Positions 1 through 5,256 of a stretch of DNA of 6,921 nucleotides are shown one piece after another. The notes under the pieces were generated by a model. It ran no database searches. It was not told the origin of the DNA and worked only from the letters and a program-made list of their open reading frames with translations. Source of the DNA: Ignavibacteria bacterium UBA4661. Lineage in GTDB: Bacteria > Bacteroidota > Ignavibacteria > Kapaibacteriales > UBA4661. Numbering within the stretch: position 1 is the first letter of the stretch; every line of letters starts with the position of its first letter. The position numbers and the translations under genes were made by a program. The stretch spans positions 510 through 7,430 of the forward strand of contig DHLT01000318.1 in assembly GCA_002405405.1 (NCBI GenBank), given 5' to 3'.

Positions 1-178
1 CATTCTTTTGTACCATTCTTCTCTCCACTTCTTTTTTCAGTTTTCTTTTTGAGCGTATCGAAAAACAGCGACTTCTTTGTACGGCAGAGATTTGTACGAC
101 ACAGACGGATCGGTACTATCGTTGGTAACCATAGAGCATGCAGGGTAGAATAAGCATCAGGAGGAATGCTTTATACTG
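1..178. other. Left-edge stretch without an assignable gene
   Basis: No gene can be defended here. The + strand is open from base 1 to a TAA at 151-153, so this could be the last 50 codons of a gene entering from the left, but the peptide is Phe/Arg-rich and suggests no family. On the - strand, 132-37 encodes a 31-residue ORF beginning MVTNDSTDPSV; it reads rather like protein but has no ribosome binding site. A perfect AGGAGG at 159-164 is followed at only 1 nt by an ATG and serves no visible gene. The first 60 bases are strongly pyrimidine-rich on the + strand. Confidence 0.4.
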
Positions 179-214
179 TGTCCAAAATCATCGGACAGCT
201 CGAAAGTAATTTTG
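179..214 (+). promoter_or_regulatory. Palindrome-promoter module, copy 1
   Basis: Inverted repeat TGTCC (179-183) and GGACA (193-197) around the 9-nt spacer AAAATCATC. After exactly 9 nt comes TAATTTTG (207-214), a perfect match to the Bacteroidota -7 consensus TAnnTTTG. The palindrome sits where a -33 element or an activator/repressor site would lie, about 10 to 28 bp upstream of the -7 box. Expected transcription start is near 220, almost on top of the ATG pair at 224 and 227. The same architecture recurs at 287-322, 4736-4772 and 6212-6247. Promoter function is inferred from the consensus and the constant spacing. Confidence 0.65.
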
Positions 215-223
215 TATAACGAT

Positions 224-373
224 ATGATGCAGACCGCGAAGATCATCGTGCGCATATCATGTTCTATCGGGCAATGCTCAGATAGGTGTCCAAAATCATC
301 GGACAGCAAGAGAATAATTTTGCAGAACGATATGATGAAAGGACATGATGATACTTCATCGGTCGGTGCATAA
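224..373 (+). CDS. Possible leaderless 49-residue ORF (weak)
   Basis: This ORF starts at a double ATG lying only a few bases after the start point expected for promoter copy 1, and ends at a TAA. It would therefore be a leaderless or nearly leaderless message. It has no ribosome binding site and matches no family I know. The second promoter module lies inside it, and because the modules are exactly 108 bp apart that module brings a second double ATG (332 and 335) in the same frame. The protein begins MMQTAKIIVRISC and has three cysteines in its first half. It may simply be untranslated promoter DNA; I list it because of the coincidence of start position and frame. Confidence 0.18.
   Translation: MMQTAKIIVRISCSIGQCSDRCPKSSDSKRIILQNDMMKGHDDTSSVGA
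287..322 (+). promoter_or_regulatory. Palindrome-promoter module, copy 2
   Basis: TGTCC (287-291), spacer AAAATCATC (292-300), GGACA (301-305), then 9 nt, then TAATTTTG (315-322). It matches copy 1 at 45 of 51 positions from the palindrome through the downstream AACGATATGATG. The differences cluster in the 9-nt linker and just after the -7 box, as expected if only the palindrome and the box are under selection. It is the closest recognisable promoter to the gene at 425, giving a predicted leader of about 95 nt. A small dyad, GATGA (347-351) with TCATC (356-360), lies in that leader. Confidence 0.7.
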
Positions 374-424
374 CACCATATAATTATTTCTGTTTTTCTT
401 TATTCTTTCTCAAGGAGAGTTTCG

Positions 425-673
425 ATGACGCGGACAGCACGCAAGCCCCGTATCCCCGGTAAAGATCGGTTTGTCTATAGCACAAGTGATATGCACAATG
501 TGCAAGCAGATGGCACCGCACTGTATGGTAGTATTCATCGCACAACGCAAGCCGCAGAGCACCGTCAGCGCCTTGCCCCAAAAGGAACGGTGGCAGATGA
601 TATTCGCATTGTTCAAGAACGGTATGGGGAAGTGGTTCCACATGCTTCCACGCTGTTTCGATCGTCATTATAA
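425..673 (+). CDS. Small basic protein of unknown function, 82 aa
   Basis: I do not recognise this protein. The start is set by a strong ribosome binding site, AAGGAGAG at 412-419, five bases before the ATG, and by promoter copy 2 about 100 bp upstream. The N-terminus is basic (MTRTARKPRIPGKDR), followed by a mixed-charge soluble stretch with several His residues (around 24, 38 and 46). There is no signal peptide, membrane segment or Cys pair. Codon use resembles the other genes here. It lies first in the direction of the membrane-motor pair but is separated from it by 346 bp. The antisense frame is also open over its full length; the + strand gene is preferred because only it has initiation signals. 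It could be a small DNA-binding or accessory protein, but nothing shows this. Confidence 0.6.
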   Translation: MTRTARKPRIPGKDRFVYSTSDMHNVQADGTALYGSIHRTTQAAEHRQRLAPKGTVADDIRIVQERYGEVVPHASTLFRSSL

Positions 674-749
674 TTGATCGCCGTTGATGTCGGTTTGTCC
701 TTGCAGAAGGATGGTATTGGTTGAGTTCGTTCATGCATCGTACCACGTC

Positions 750-763
750 AGGATCCGGATCCT
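750..763. repeat. 14-bp perfect palindrome AGGATCCGGATCCT
   Basis: A perfect palindrome with no central spacer, made of two abutting GGATCC hexamers. It lies 77 bp after the small gene and 256 bp before the GldL-like start. It could be an operator for a dimeric regulator. It is not a terminator, since it has no loop and no T-run directly after it. Confidence 0.5.
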
Positions 764-952
764 TTGTACTCACAGTTTGAGCGATGTTGTTTGAATCATA
801 GAGAATGTTGTACCGAATGTCTTTGCAAGAAGTCTTCGGATCGTCTTCACCCTGACGGTGTGCAGTCAGTGTTTCTCTTGCCTGTTTTGCTTGCGTGTTC
901 GTCGTTTTGCTTTCCTGTTTTCCGTTTCGGTTATTTCTTTTTTTACTCTGCG

Positions 953-975
953 CGGTACTGAAAATCTCTGTACCG
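953..975. repeat. Inverted repeat CGGTAC-N11-GTACCG in leader
   Basis: Arms at 953-958 and 970-975 pair perfectly around an 11-nt loop. It lies 45 bp upstream of the GldL-like start codon and is followed by a T-rich segment that is not contiguous with the stem. It may be a leader hairpin or an operator; a rho-independent terminator is unlikely because the following sequence begins ACAGGATT. Confidence 0.4.
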
Positions 976-1019
976 ACAGGATTCTTTGTCTTGTTTTTTC
1001 ATTCTTTGAAGGATTCCTC

Positions 1020-1949
1020 ATGAAAACATCCATGATCTCCGCACCCTATGCTCAACAGCATTCTTCGCAATTGATTGTGTTCATCATTATGGCACTGGTA
1101 TGTGCAGTCCCGTTTCATCATTTCGTGTTGCTACCGGGTGCACAATCGCTCTTATTATCGTCCTTGTTTCATCATAGCGATCTTGCAACGCTTACAGCTT
1201 CAATGGCGAGTAAAAGTGCACCCATGGGCGTTGATTTTTCCAATGCTTTTGCATGGAAACTACGCACACCGCTTTTGAGTGCCACCGGGGAAGATATCAT
1301 CATACATGCCCATTTGGTGTTAGGTATTATCTCGCTTTTTGTTGGCAGTATCGTCAGCTTTTGCGTGTCCGGATTTCTCTCGCCGACAACAGGATTCATT
1401 GCCGGGCACTATGAAACCTTGCATGCACACTTCCAAGAGGTACCCAAAGAGGGCGTTTCCGGATTCAGTAAAATCAGCTTTTTTATGCGGCGGTATTTCT
1501 CATCGCGGTATAGCAATGATGTGAATGGAATTGCCTATATGGGAGCCGCATTGCTCATTGTGATTATTGGTTTGCGCGGCTTGAAGATTATCCCTTCACT
1601 TCAGCCAACACCGGTCATTTTTGCCATCAGTTTGGAGTTTTGTTTGCTCATGATTTTGGGGTTGACGATGTACTTCACGCCGGAAGACAATGAGGATTTA
1701 CAGCGTGGTTCTCATGCGACGCATCCTCATGCATCATCGCAGGGCATTGCACCACAGTATCCGCCGATCATCACTCTGCCGGAAGGAACTGTGCTGGTCA
1801 ATGAAAAAGAGAAACTCCATGTTCCACATGAATTGATACGCGAAGTCATGATGGACATCATGCGTGAAAGCATGGAATCAACGAAGACCGTTATGGGGAA
1901 TGGCATAGGGCACATGGGGAATGGCATAGGGCAGTCGGGCAAGCATTGA
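1020..1949 (+). CDS. GldL/PorL-like motor membrane protein with N-terminal extension
   Basis: Probable inner-membrane stator/channel subunit of a GldLM-type proton-driven motor (known family role: energising type IX secretion and gliding). The 309-residue protein has four predicted membrane helices, near residues 17-38, 98-119, 171-188 and 198-219. The last two resemble the GldL helix pair: YMGAALLIVIIG resembles GldL's YGMGAAVVIIG, and the final helix carries a buried acidic residue, E206, in SLEFCLLMIL, ending in PED, as GldL has a functional Glu in its second helix followed by FEP. GldL normally has only these two helices at its N-terminus, so the first 165 residues are an unusual addition. 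A soluble tail ends in a repeated MGNGIG heptapeptide. Start chosen at 1020 from GAAGGA (1008-1013). The next gene looks like its partner GldM. The family assignment comes from recalled sequence patterns, not a search; a MotA/ExbB-like protein is the alternative. Confidence 0.55.
   Translation: MKTSMISAPYAQQHSSQLIVFIIMALVCAVPFHHFVLLPGAQSLLLSSLFHHSDLATLTASMASKSAPMGVDFSNAFAWKLRTPLLSATGEDIIIHAHLVLGIISLFVGSIVSFCVSGFLSPTTGFIAGHYETLHAHFQEVPKEGVSGFSKISFFMRRYFSSRYSNDVNGIAYMGAALLIVIIGLRGLKIIPSLQPTPVIFAISLEFCLLMILGLTMYFTPEDNEDLQRGSHATHPHASSQGIAPQYPPIITLPEGTVLVNEKEKLHVPHELIREVMMDIMRESMESTKTVMGNGIGHMGNGIGQSGKH
1893..1934 (+). repeat. Tandem 21-bp repeat at the 3' end of the GldL-like gene
   Basis: Two adjacent 21-bp units (1893-1913 and 1914-1934) differ only in the last base. 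They encode MGNGIGH then MGNGIGQ near the C-terminus. The unit is a multiple of three, so copy-number change by slippage would keep the reading frame. Confidence 0.85.
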
Positions 1950-1965
1950 CGGCAATGCCGAGCGT

Positions 1966-2011
1966 GATCAAGGGTGGAAAGCAGGAAGAACAAAGTTTTT
2001 CACCCTTGATC
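1966..2011 (+). promoter_or_regulatory. 17-bp intercistronic hairpin
   Basis: GATCAAGGGTG (1966-1976) pairs perfectly with CACCCTTGATC (2001-2011). The helix continues inward for six more pairs, two of them G-U, leaving a 12-nt loop (1983-1994). It starts 16 nt after the GldL-like stop and ends 51 nt before the ribosome binding site of the GldM-like gene. No T-run follows, so it is probably not an intrinsic terminator. It could stabilise the upstream message or adjust the ratio of the two subunits. A short CGGC-AAT-GCCG dyad (1950-1960) precedes it. Confidence 0.65.
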
Positions 2012-2074
2012 CGAGTGCCACCACAACACGAACAACAGAACTTTTTTCTATCATTTTCATACAGAGGATTTATC

Positions 2075-4318
2075 ATGGCACAGTCATCAGCATCATCGAA
2101 GGTGTACTTCGTTTTGTATCTCGCCGTTCTTCTCGAACTCTTGATCGTTATTGTTGAACGCGACGAAGCAGAAGAACTGTTTTTTAAACGCCAAAAAGAA
2201 CTGGAAGAACAAGTGGCAACGCTTCTTGTATTTATGAACCCAAGTGCAGTTTCAGAGCCGATCAATGTGAGTCAGCAAGGACTGATCGTTTTTGACGAAC
2301 AGCAACCGGATGCCAATGACTACAAGCGAACCTATACGGTCAATGTTGCCGTGAATAATCCGACTGCGTCGCAGGATCTTGCTGAAAAAATCATGCGGGG
2401 GAATGTGCGCGATATGCAGTATTACTTGCTGACATATCGTGCCGTCGGTGAGCGCGATGAAGATGTCGCGGCAGAGTGGCAGAGGATTGGAACGCGGAAT
2501 GCTTTGCGGCAATTGGCACAAGCAGGTGCAGGAAACCAGCAGACGATCGTTCTTCGTGATACTCTGGGAAAAGCGACGGGGTGGACCTTGCGTGCACATC
2601 GGCGATTGCAACTCGATGAAGCCGGAATGCAGGCGGCACAAAATTGGCAGAATCCGCTGTACAGTTTGAGCGCACCGTATGGTGATGCAGGCTTGTACGC
2701 ACCCAAAGGAGTTCCTGCCTTTTTCTATGCACCGGAACAATCGGACACCAAAGATTTTCGTCGGCGTGCGTTTGCTGTGCAATTTCAGCCGAATCGGAGT
2801 GATGTTCCGTTGGACAATGGTATCGGAACATCGGCACTGCATTGCAAACTGCTTTTTGCCTCATGGTCGGATAATGTCATCGGGGTGAGTGCTGAGGGTG
2901 TGCACGATCAACAAGGGGGAACGAGTGGTAGTCTTGTTGATAATGATCGTACCGTGAATGTCGGTGGGATGCCTATTCGTTTGGGTCTTCTTCGCACGAT
3001 GCAGGCAAGCAGTTATGAAGACTGCAAGCAGTATGGCGTTCCGAGTCCCGAAGAAGCCGGAACAATGACCGTGGAAGCCTTTGACCAGATCATGCAGACA
3101 GCGCAGAATCGTGTAGAAGAGGAGAAGCATAAGAATGGAGCAATGCGTGTGGTTCAGGCAGGTGGCATCCAGCCGAATGACCAAGAGCCGAAACAACTGC
3201 GTGCCGTAAAACTGTATGGGTATATCACGAAACTCATGACACCGAGTTTTTCACGGAGCTTTGAGCAGAATCGCGGAATTACTGCGATTGATGTGAAGGT
3301 CTTACGGAAGAACTCTGCTAAACCAACCTTGGATGTGTATGCCACGATGGTCGGTGGATTTAGCGGCAATGGCGTGAATGCAGTCTTTGAGGGTGGATCG
3401 AGTACCGACATCAAAAAACTGCGGACGATAGTGAAGACTGCACAGGGCAGTGTCGTTGCCGGAGCAACCGTGGAGTTGTTCCCCATGAATACAGCGGTTG
3501 CCAGTGCCGATCCCAAAGCGGGCATGTCACGTTCCGTAGCGGGAACACAATGGTATGGTGCGATCCGCAATCTCTCCGCAGGGAACTATGTGGTGGAAGT
3601 ATCAGATGGAGTGAATACCGACCAAACGGAGTTGAAAATCTTCGAGCCAAGTGCTGAAGCTCAACGACCATTGACATCATGGTATGTTGGCGGTAAAGTA
3701 ACATCGGTACGCTTGAATACACCGGATGGCACTGTTATTCCTGAAAATCAATTTTTCACGATTGTGGACATGCCGAATCAGGCACCGATGGCACAGAATG
3801 GGAGAACCTTGAATGTGGCTTGTATTCCAGCCAAAGCGATGGGCAAGGCGAAAGTTCGCTTAGTGTGGACACAGCCCCACACCGCACAGGAAATGACCTT
3901 GAAAGAGTGGGATGTGAATGTGCAGAAGGAAGAGCCCTTTATTGCCTCGCAGAATGTAACGGTCAGCAATACGAGTTGGCAGGGAGTGGATGATGATCGT
4001 CGGTATATCATGGAGATCCGAGTACAAGTTGCCGACATCCGTACGGATGCTGATTGTGCAACGAACAAGGTGATTTCATCGCCGGTCGATGTACGTTTCT
4101 CGAATGTACAGATTGGTTCCTTACGCGGACGCATTGTCAACCAAGGAGTTGTTCCCGGTTCCGGGGGTGGTGGTGTTACTACACATCAGGTAAAAATAGA
4201 GTTCCAAGGTGAGCGGTTTGAGGCACGGGATCGCAGTAAGCCGATCGCCTTGACGCTGATGGCGCAAGCACCGAATGGTGTGAGTAAGACCTATACGATA
4301 CCGGTGAGTGTTCGATAG
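2075..4318 (+). CDS. GldM/PorM-like periplasmic motor protein, enlarged
   Basis: Probable partner of the preceding membrane protein: a single-span protein whose periplasmic part would pass motor movement to the outer membrane, as GldM/PorM does in type IX secretion (known for the family, inferred here). The 747-residue protein has a short cytoplasmic N-terminus, one membrane helix (about 10-28, with Y15 and a buried E21), a charged coiled-coil stretch (28-50), then a long beta-rich region. A carboxypeptidase-regulatory or Ig-like segment lies near 450-520, and a Gly-rich turn (GSGGGG) near 696-700. GldM has the same topology and a basic residue before its helix (Arg9; here K9) but is usually about 500 residues, so this one is about half as long again. 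The start at 2075 is set by AGAGGA (2063-2068); the frame is open further upstream, to 1946, but without signals. Overall similarity is weak, so the call leans on topology and gene order. Confidence 0.5.
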   Translation: MAQSSASSKVYFVLYLAVLLELLIVIVERDEAEELFFKRQKELEEQVATLLVFMNPSAVSEPINVSQQGLIVFDEQQPDANDYKRTYTVNVAVNNPTASQDLAEKIMRGNVRDMQYYLLTYRAVGERDEDVAAEWQRIGTRNALRQLAQAGAGNQQTIVLRDTLGKATGWTLRAHRRLQLDEAGMQAAQNWQNPLYSLSAPYGDAGLYAPKGVPAFFYAPEQSDTKDFRRRAFAVQFQPNRSDVPLDNGIGTSALHCKLLFASWSDNVIGVSAEGVHDQQGGTSGSLVDNDRTVNVGGMPIRLGLLRTMQASSYEDCKQYGVPSPEEAGTMTVEAFDQIMQTAQNRVEEEKHKNGAMRVVQAGGIQPNDQEPKQLRAVKLYGYITKLMTPSFSRSFEQNRGITAIDVKVLRKNSAKPTLDVYATMVGGFSGNGVNAVFEGGSSTDIKKLRTIVKTAQGSVVAGATVELFPMNTAVASADPKAGMSRSVAGTQWYGAIRNLSAGNYVVEVSDGVNTDQTELKIFEPSAEAQRPLTSWYVGGKVTSVRLNTPDGTVIPENQFFTIVDMPNQAPMAQNGRTLNVACIPAKAMGKAKVRLVWTQPHTAQEMTLKEWDVNVQKEEPFIASQNVTVSNTSWQGVDDDRRYIMEIRVQVADIRTDADCATNKVISSPVDVRFSNVQIGSLRGRIVNQGVVPGSGGGGVTTHQVKIEFQGERFEARDRSKPIALTLMAQAPNGVSKTYTIPVSVR

Positions 4319-4332
4319 CAGACCGTAAGCTT

Positions 4333-4350
4333 CATTCACAACCGTGAATG
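4333..4350 (+). other. Hairpin CATTCAC-AACC-GTGAATG after the GldM-like stop
   Basis: A perfect 7-bp stem with a 4-nt loop, starting 14 nt past the stop codon. It is followed by TACAGAATAT rather than a T-run, so it is a 3'-end stabilising or processing hairpin at best, not a clear intrinsic terminator. Confidence 0.45.
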
Positions 4351-4360
4351 TACAGAATAT

Positions 4361-4452
4361 CGCAGTGCGGTGAGCAAAGACGAGATGCTGTAGCACCCAT
4401 GAGGTGCACAAGAACCGTAGCAGATCATTGTTTTTTGCTCCCGCCCACTGCG
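4361..4452 (+). ncRNA. Candidate structured RNA, 92-nt bulged hairpin
   Basis: The ends pair as a long helix: 4361-4367 with 4446-4452 (7 bp), 4368-4370 with 4441-4443 (3 bp), and 4372-4378 with 4434-4440 (7 bp). Two further pairs, one of them G-U, extend it inward. Only T4371 and C4444-C4445 are bulged. Inside are a perfect GCACC-CATGA-GGTGC hairpin (4393-4407) and a weaker closing stem, TGCT (4386-4389) with AGCA (4419-4422). It lies 43 nt after the GldM-like stop. It may be a small RNA, part of the 3' untranslated region, or a short mobile or intergenic repeat with inverted ends. The strand is assigned from the neighbouring genes only, as the stem is nearly symmetric. Confidence 0.4.
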
Positions 4453-4502
4453 GTGTGCCATGATAATGCAGTCGAACCAAGAGGCACGAAGATGTTCGTC
4501 GA

Positions 4503-4570
4503 GTTGCAGGTGTCCGTTTCTACCGTTCGGACACGTAGCACAGGTAATCATGTTCATCGACGGTAGCAAC
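4503..4570 (+). other. Possible H-type pseudoknot
   Basis: GTGTCCG (4510-4516) and CGGACAC (4528-4534) form a perfect 7-bp stem with an 11-nt loop. Seven bases of that loop, CTACCGT (4520-4526), are exactly complementary to ACGGTAG (4560-4566), with a G-U pair adding an eighth. GTTGC (4503-4507) and GCAAC (4566-4570) could close the whole element. The arms resemble the promoter palindrome TGTCC/GGACA, but here the spacer is 13 nt rather than 9 and no TAnnTTTG box follows at 9 nt. Confidence 0.35.
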
Positions 4571-4735
4571 CACTTTGTATGGAGACCATCATGCGACATT
4601 CCTATCGACATCGGAGTTCCGGTTTTCGGAAGATTATCAGCATCGGCGCAGAGGACTGATAGCATTTCTTGTGGTGAAGCACCTGCTTCTGCCCTTGATG
4701 ATGGAGAGTTTGCAGTGAAGAGGAGAAGGAGCAGA

Positions 4736-4772
4736 GTGTCCAATTTCTTCGGACACATTGATTTTAGGTTGC
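4736..4772 (+). promoter_or_regulatory. Palindrome-promoter module, copy 3 (divergent)
   Basis: GTGTCC (4736-4741) and GGACAC (4751-4756) form 6-bp arms around the 9-nt spacer AATTTCTTC, which matches the other copies at 6 of 9 positions. Exactly 9 nt after GGACA comes TAGGTTGC (4765-4772), which keeps TAnnTT of the -7 consensus. The predicted start near 4779 gives a leader of about 58 nt to the zinc-finger gene. Divergence in the spacer with conserved arms and spacing indicates that the half-sites are what is recognised. Confidence 0.6.
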
Positions 4773-4836
4773 ATTCACAGCGTCAATGTTTTCTTCATTG
4801 TTTTCACATCATTTTTTCACATAACGGAGAGTATCC

Positions 4837-5196
4837 ATGGAACGCCAAGCACGTATGTCGAACAATGCACAGCGCACAGCACATCAATCAGGCAAACAGA
4901 GTCCGTCAGCAAAACAGATTGAAGCAACCTGTGTGCATTGCGGTAAGCAATTTTCGGCACCGAAACCGTACAGCAAGTATTGTTCATTGACCTGCACCTA
5001 TGCTGATCGAAGAGGCAAATCACGATTTCGAGATAAAACATCGGTGCAACGTGATAGCGAACGACGAATTGTGCGCAAGCAGAAAGCTTTTGAAAGCATG
5101 GAAGCAGTGCGTATGACGAAACGCGATGTTGCCACTGCTCTGCGCCGATGCGGTCTCTTTTCCGGCAGTGATGGTGCAGTGGTTCGTGAAGTGTAG
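4837..5196 (+). CDS. Small zinc-finger protein, 119 aa
   Basis: A cytosolic protein, very likely zinc-binding. C32 and C35 (CVHC) with C49 and C53 (CSLTC) form a CxxC-x13-CxxxC treble-clef or ribbon-type site in the pattern CxxCGKxFxxxxxxxKYCSxxC, typical of short bacterial zinc-finger proteins. The first 30 residues are polar and probably disordered. The region from 57 to 106 is strongly basic (RRGKSRFRDK, SERRIVRKQK), consistent with nucleic-acid binding. The start at 4837 follows GGAGAG (4826-4831) at 5 nt; M7 (4855) is a less likely alternative. It is first behind promoter copy 3 and 60 bp upstream of the transglutaminase gene, probably in one transcript. A regulatory role is inference; the exact family is not recognised. 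Confidence 0.7.
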   Translation: MERQARMSNNAQRTAHQSGKQSPSAKQIEATCVHCGKQFSAPKPYSKYCSLTCTYADRRGKSRFRDKTSVQRDSERRIVRKQKAFESMEAVRMTKRDVATALRRCGLFSGSDGAVVREV

Positions 5197-5256
5197 TGGT
5201 CATGCACTCTGTATGGCAAGGCAGTCGAACAGTCATTCTTCCTCATCTTTTTTATC

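Larger units (their letters stand above)
674..1019. other. T-rich intergenic region ahead of the GldL-like gene
   Basis: There is no credible + strand gene in these 346 bases. The region contains a 14-bp perfect palindrome (750-763), a hairpin with 6-bp arms (953-975) and a long pyrimidine-rich run from about 870 to 1010. I found no TAnnTTTG box and no TGTCC-N9-GGACA module, so the promoter of the downstream gene is unidentified. Position 858 is an in-frame upstream ATG for that gene, but it lacks a ribosome binding site. The - strand is open across the whole region (see findings). Confidence 0.5.
4319..4735. other. Structured intergenic region after the GldM-like gene
   Basis: I accept no gene here. 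Overlapping frames exist on both strands: + 4348-4566, + from 4460, and - 4758-4336. None has a ribosome binding site or recognisable product. Instead there is a run of dyads: a 7-bp hairpin (4333-4350), a long bulged hairpin (4361-4452), a GTGTCCG hairpin with pseudoknot potential (4503-4570), and a tight GAAGC-ACCT-GCTTC hairpin (4676-4689). The density of structure suggests a functional transcript or a folded 3' untranslated region. Confidence 0.5.

Noticed and set aside
179..305. TGTCC/GGACA dyads as transcription terminators or CRISPR-like repeats
   Set aside because: Stems are only 5-7 bp with no T-run, lie in front of genes at a constant distance from a -7 box, and do not form a regular array with spacers.
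858..1019. Longer version of the GldL-like protein starting at 858
   Set aside because: The 54 added residues are Cys/Phe-rich translations of a T-rich leader. ATG 858 has no ribosome binding site, while ATG 1020 follows GAAGGA at normal spacing.
1946..2074. Start of the GldM-like protein at 1946, overlapping the GldL-like stop
   Set aside because: The added 43 residues run through the intercistronic hairpin and have no signal. ATG 2075 has AGAGGA before it and places the membrane helix at the N-terminus, as in GldM.
2252..2864. Long minus-strand frames opposite the GldM-like gene
   Set aside because: They are antisense shadows of a well-supported gene, with no initiation signals.
4510..4534. 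A fifth copy of the TGTCC/GGACA promoter module
   Set aside because: The arms match, but the spacer is 13 nt instead of 9, and there is no TAnnTTTG box at 9 nt. It is better explained as an RNA hairpin.
4336..4758. 140-residue minus-strand ORF with CATC and CYGSC cysteine pairs
   Set aside because: Codon use is not implausible and the Cys pairs are tempting. However, it has no ribosome binding site, begins inside the promoter palindrome of the opposite strand, and overlaps several RNA-like dyads. A protein search with conservation would revive it.
4460..4990. 176-residue plus-strand ORF
   Set aside because: It overlaps the first half of the zinc-finger gene in another frame, crosses the promoter module and has no ribosome binding site.
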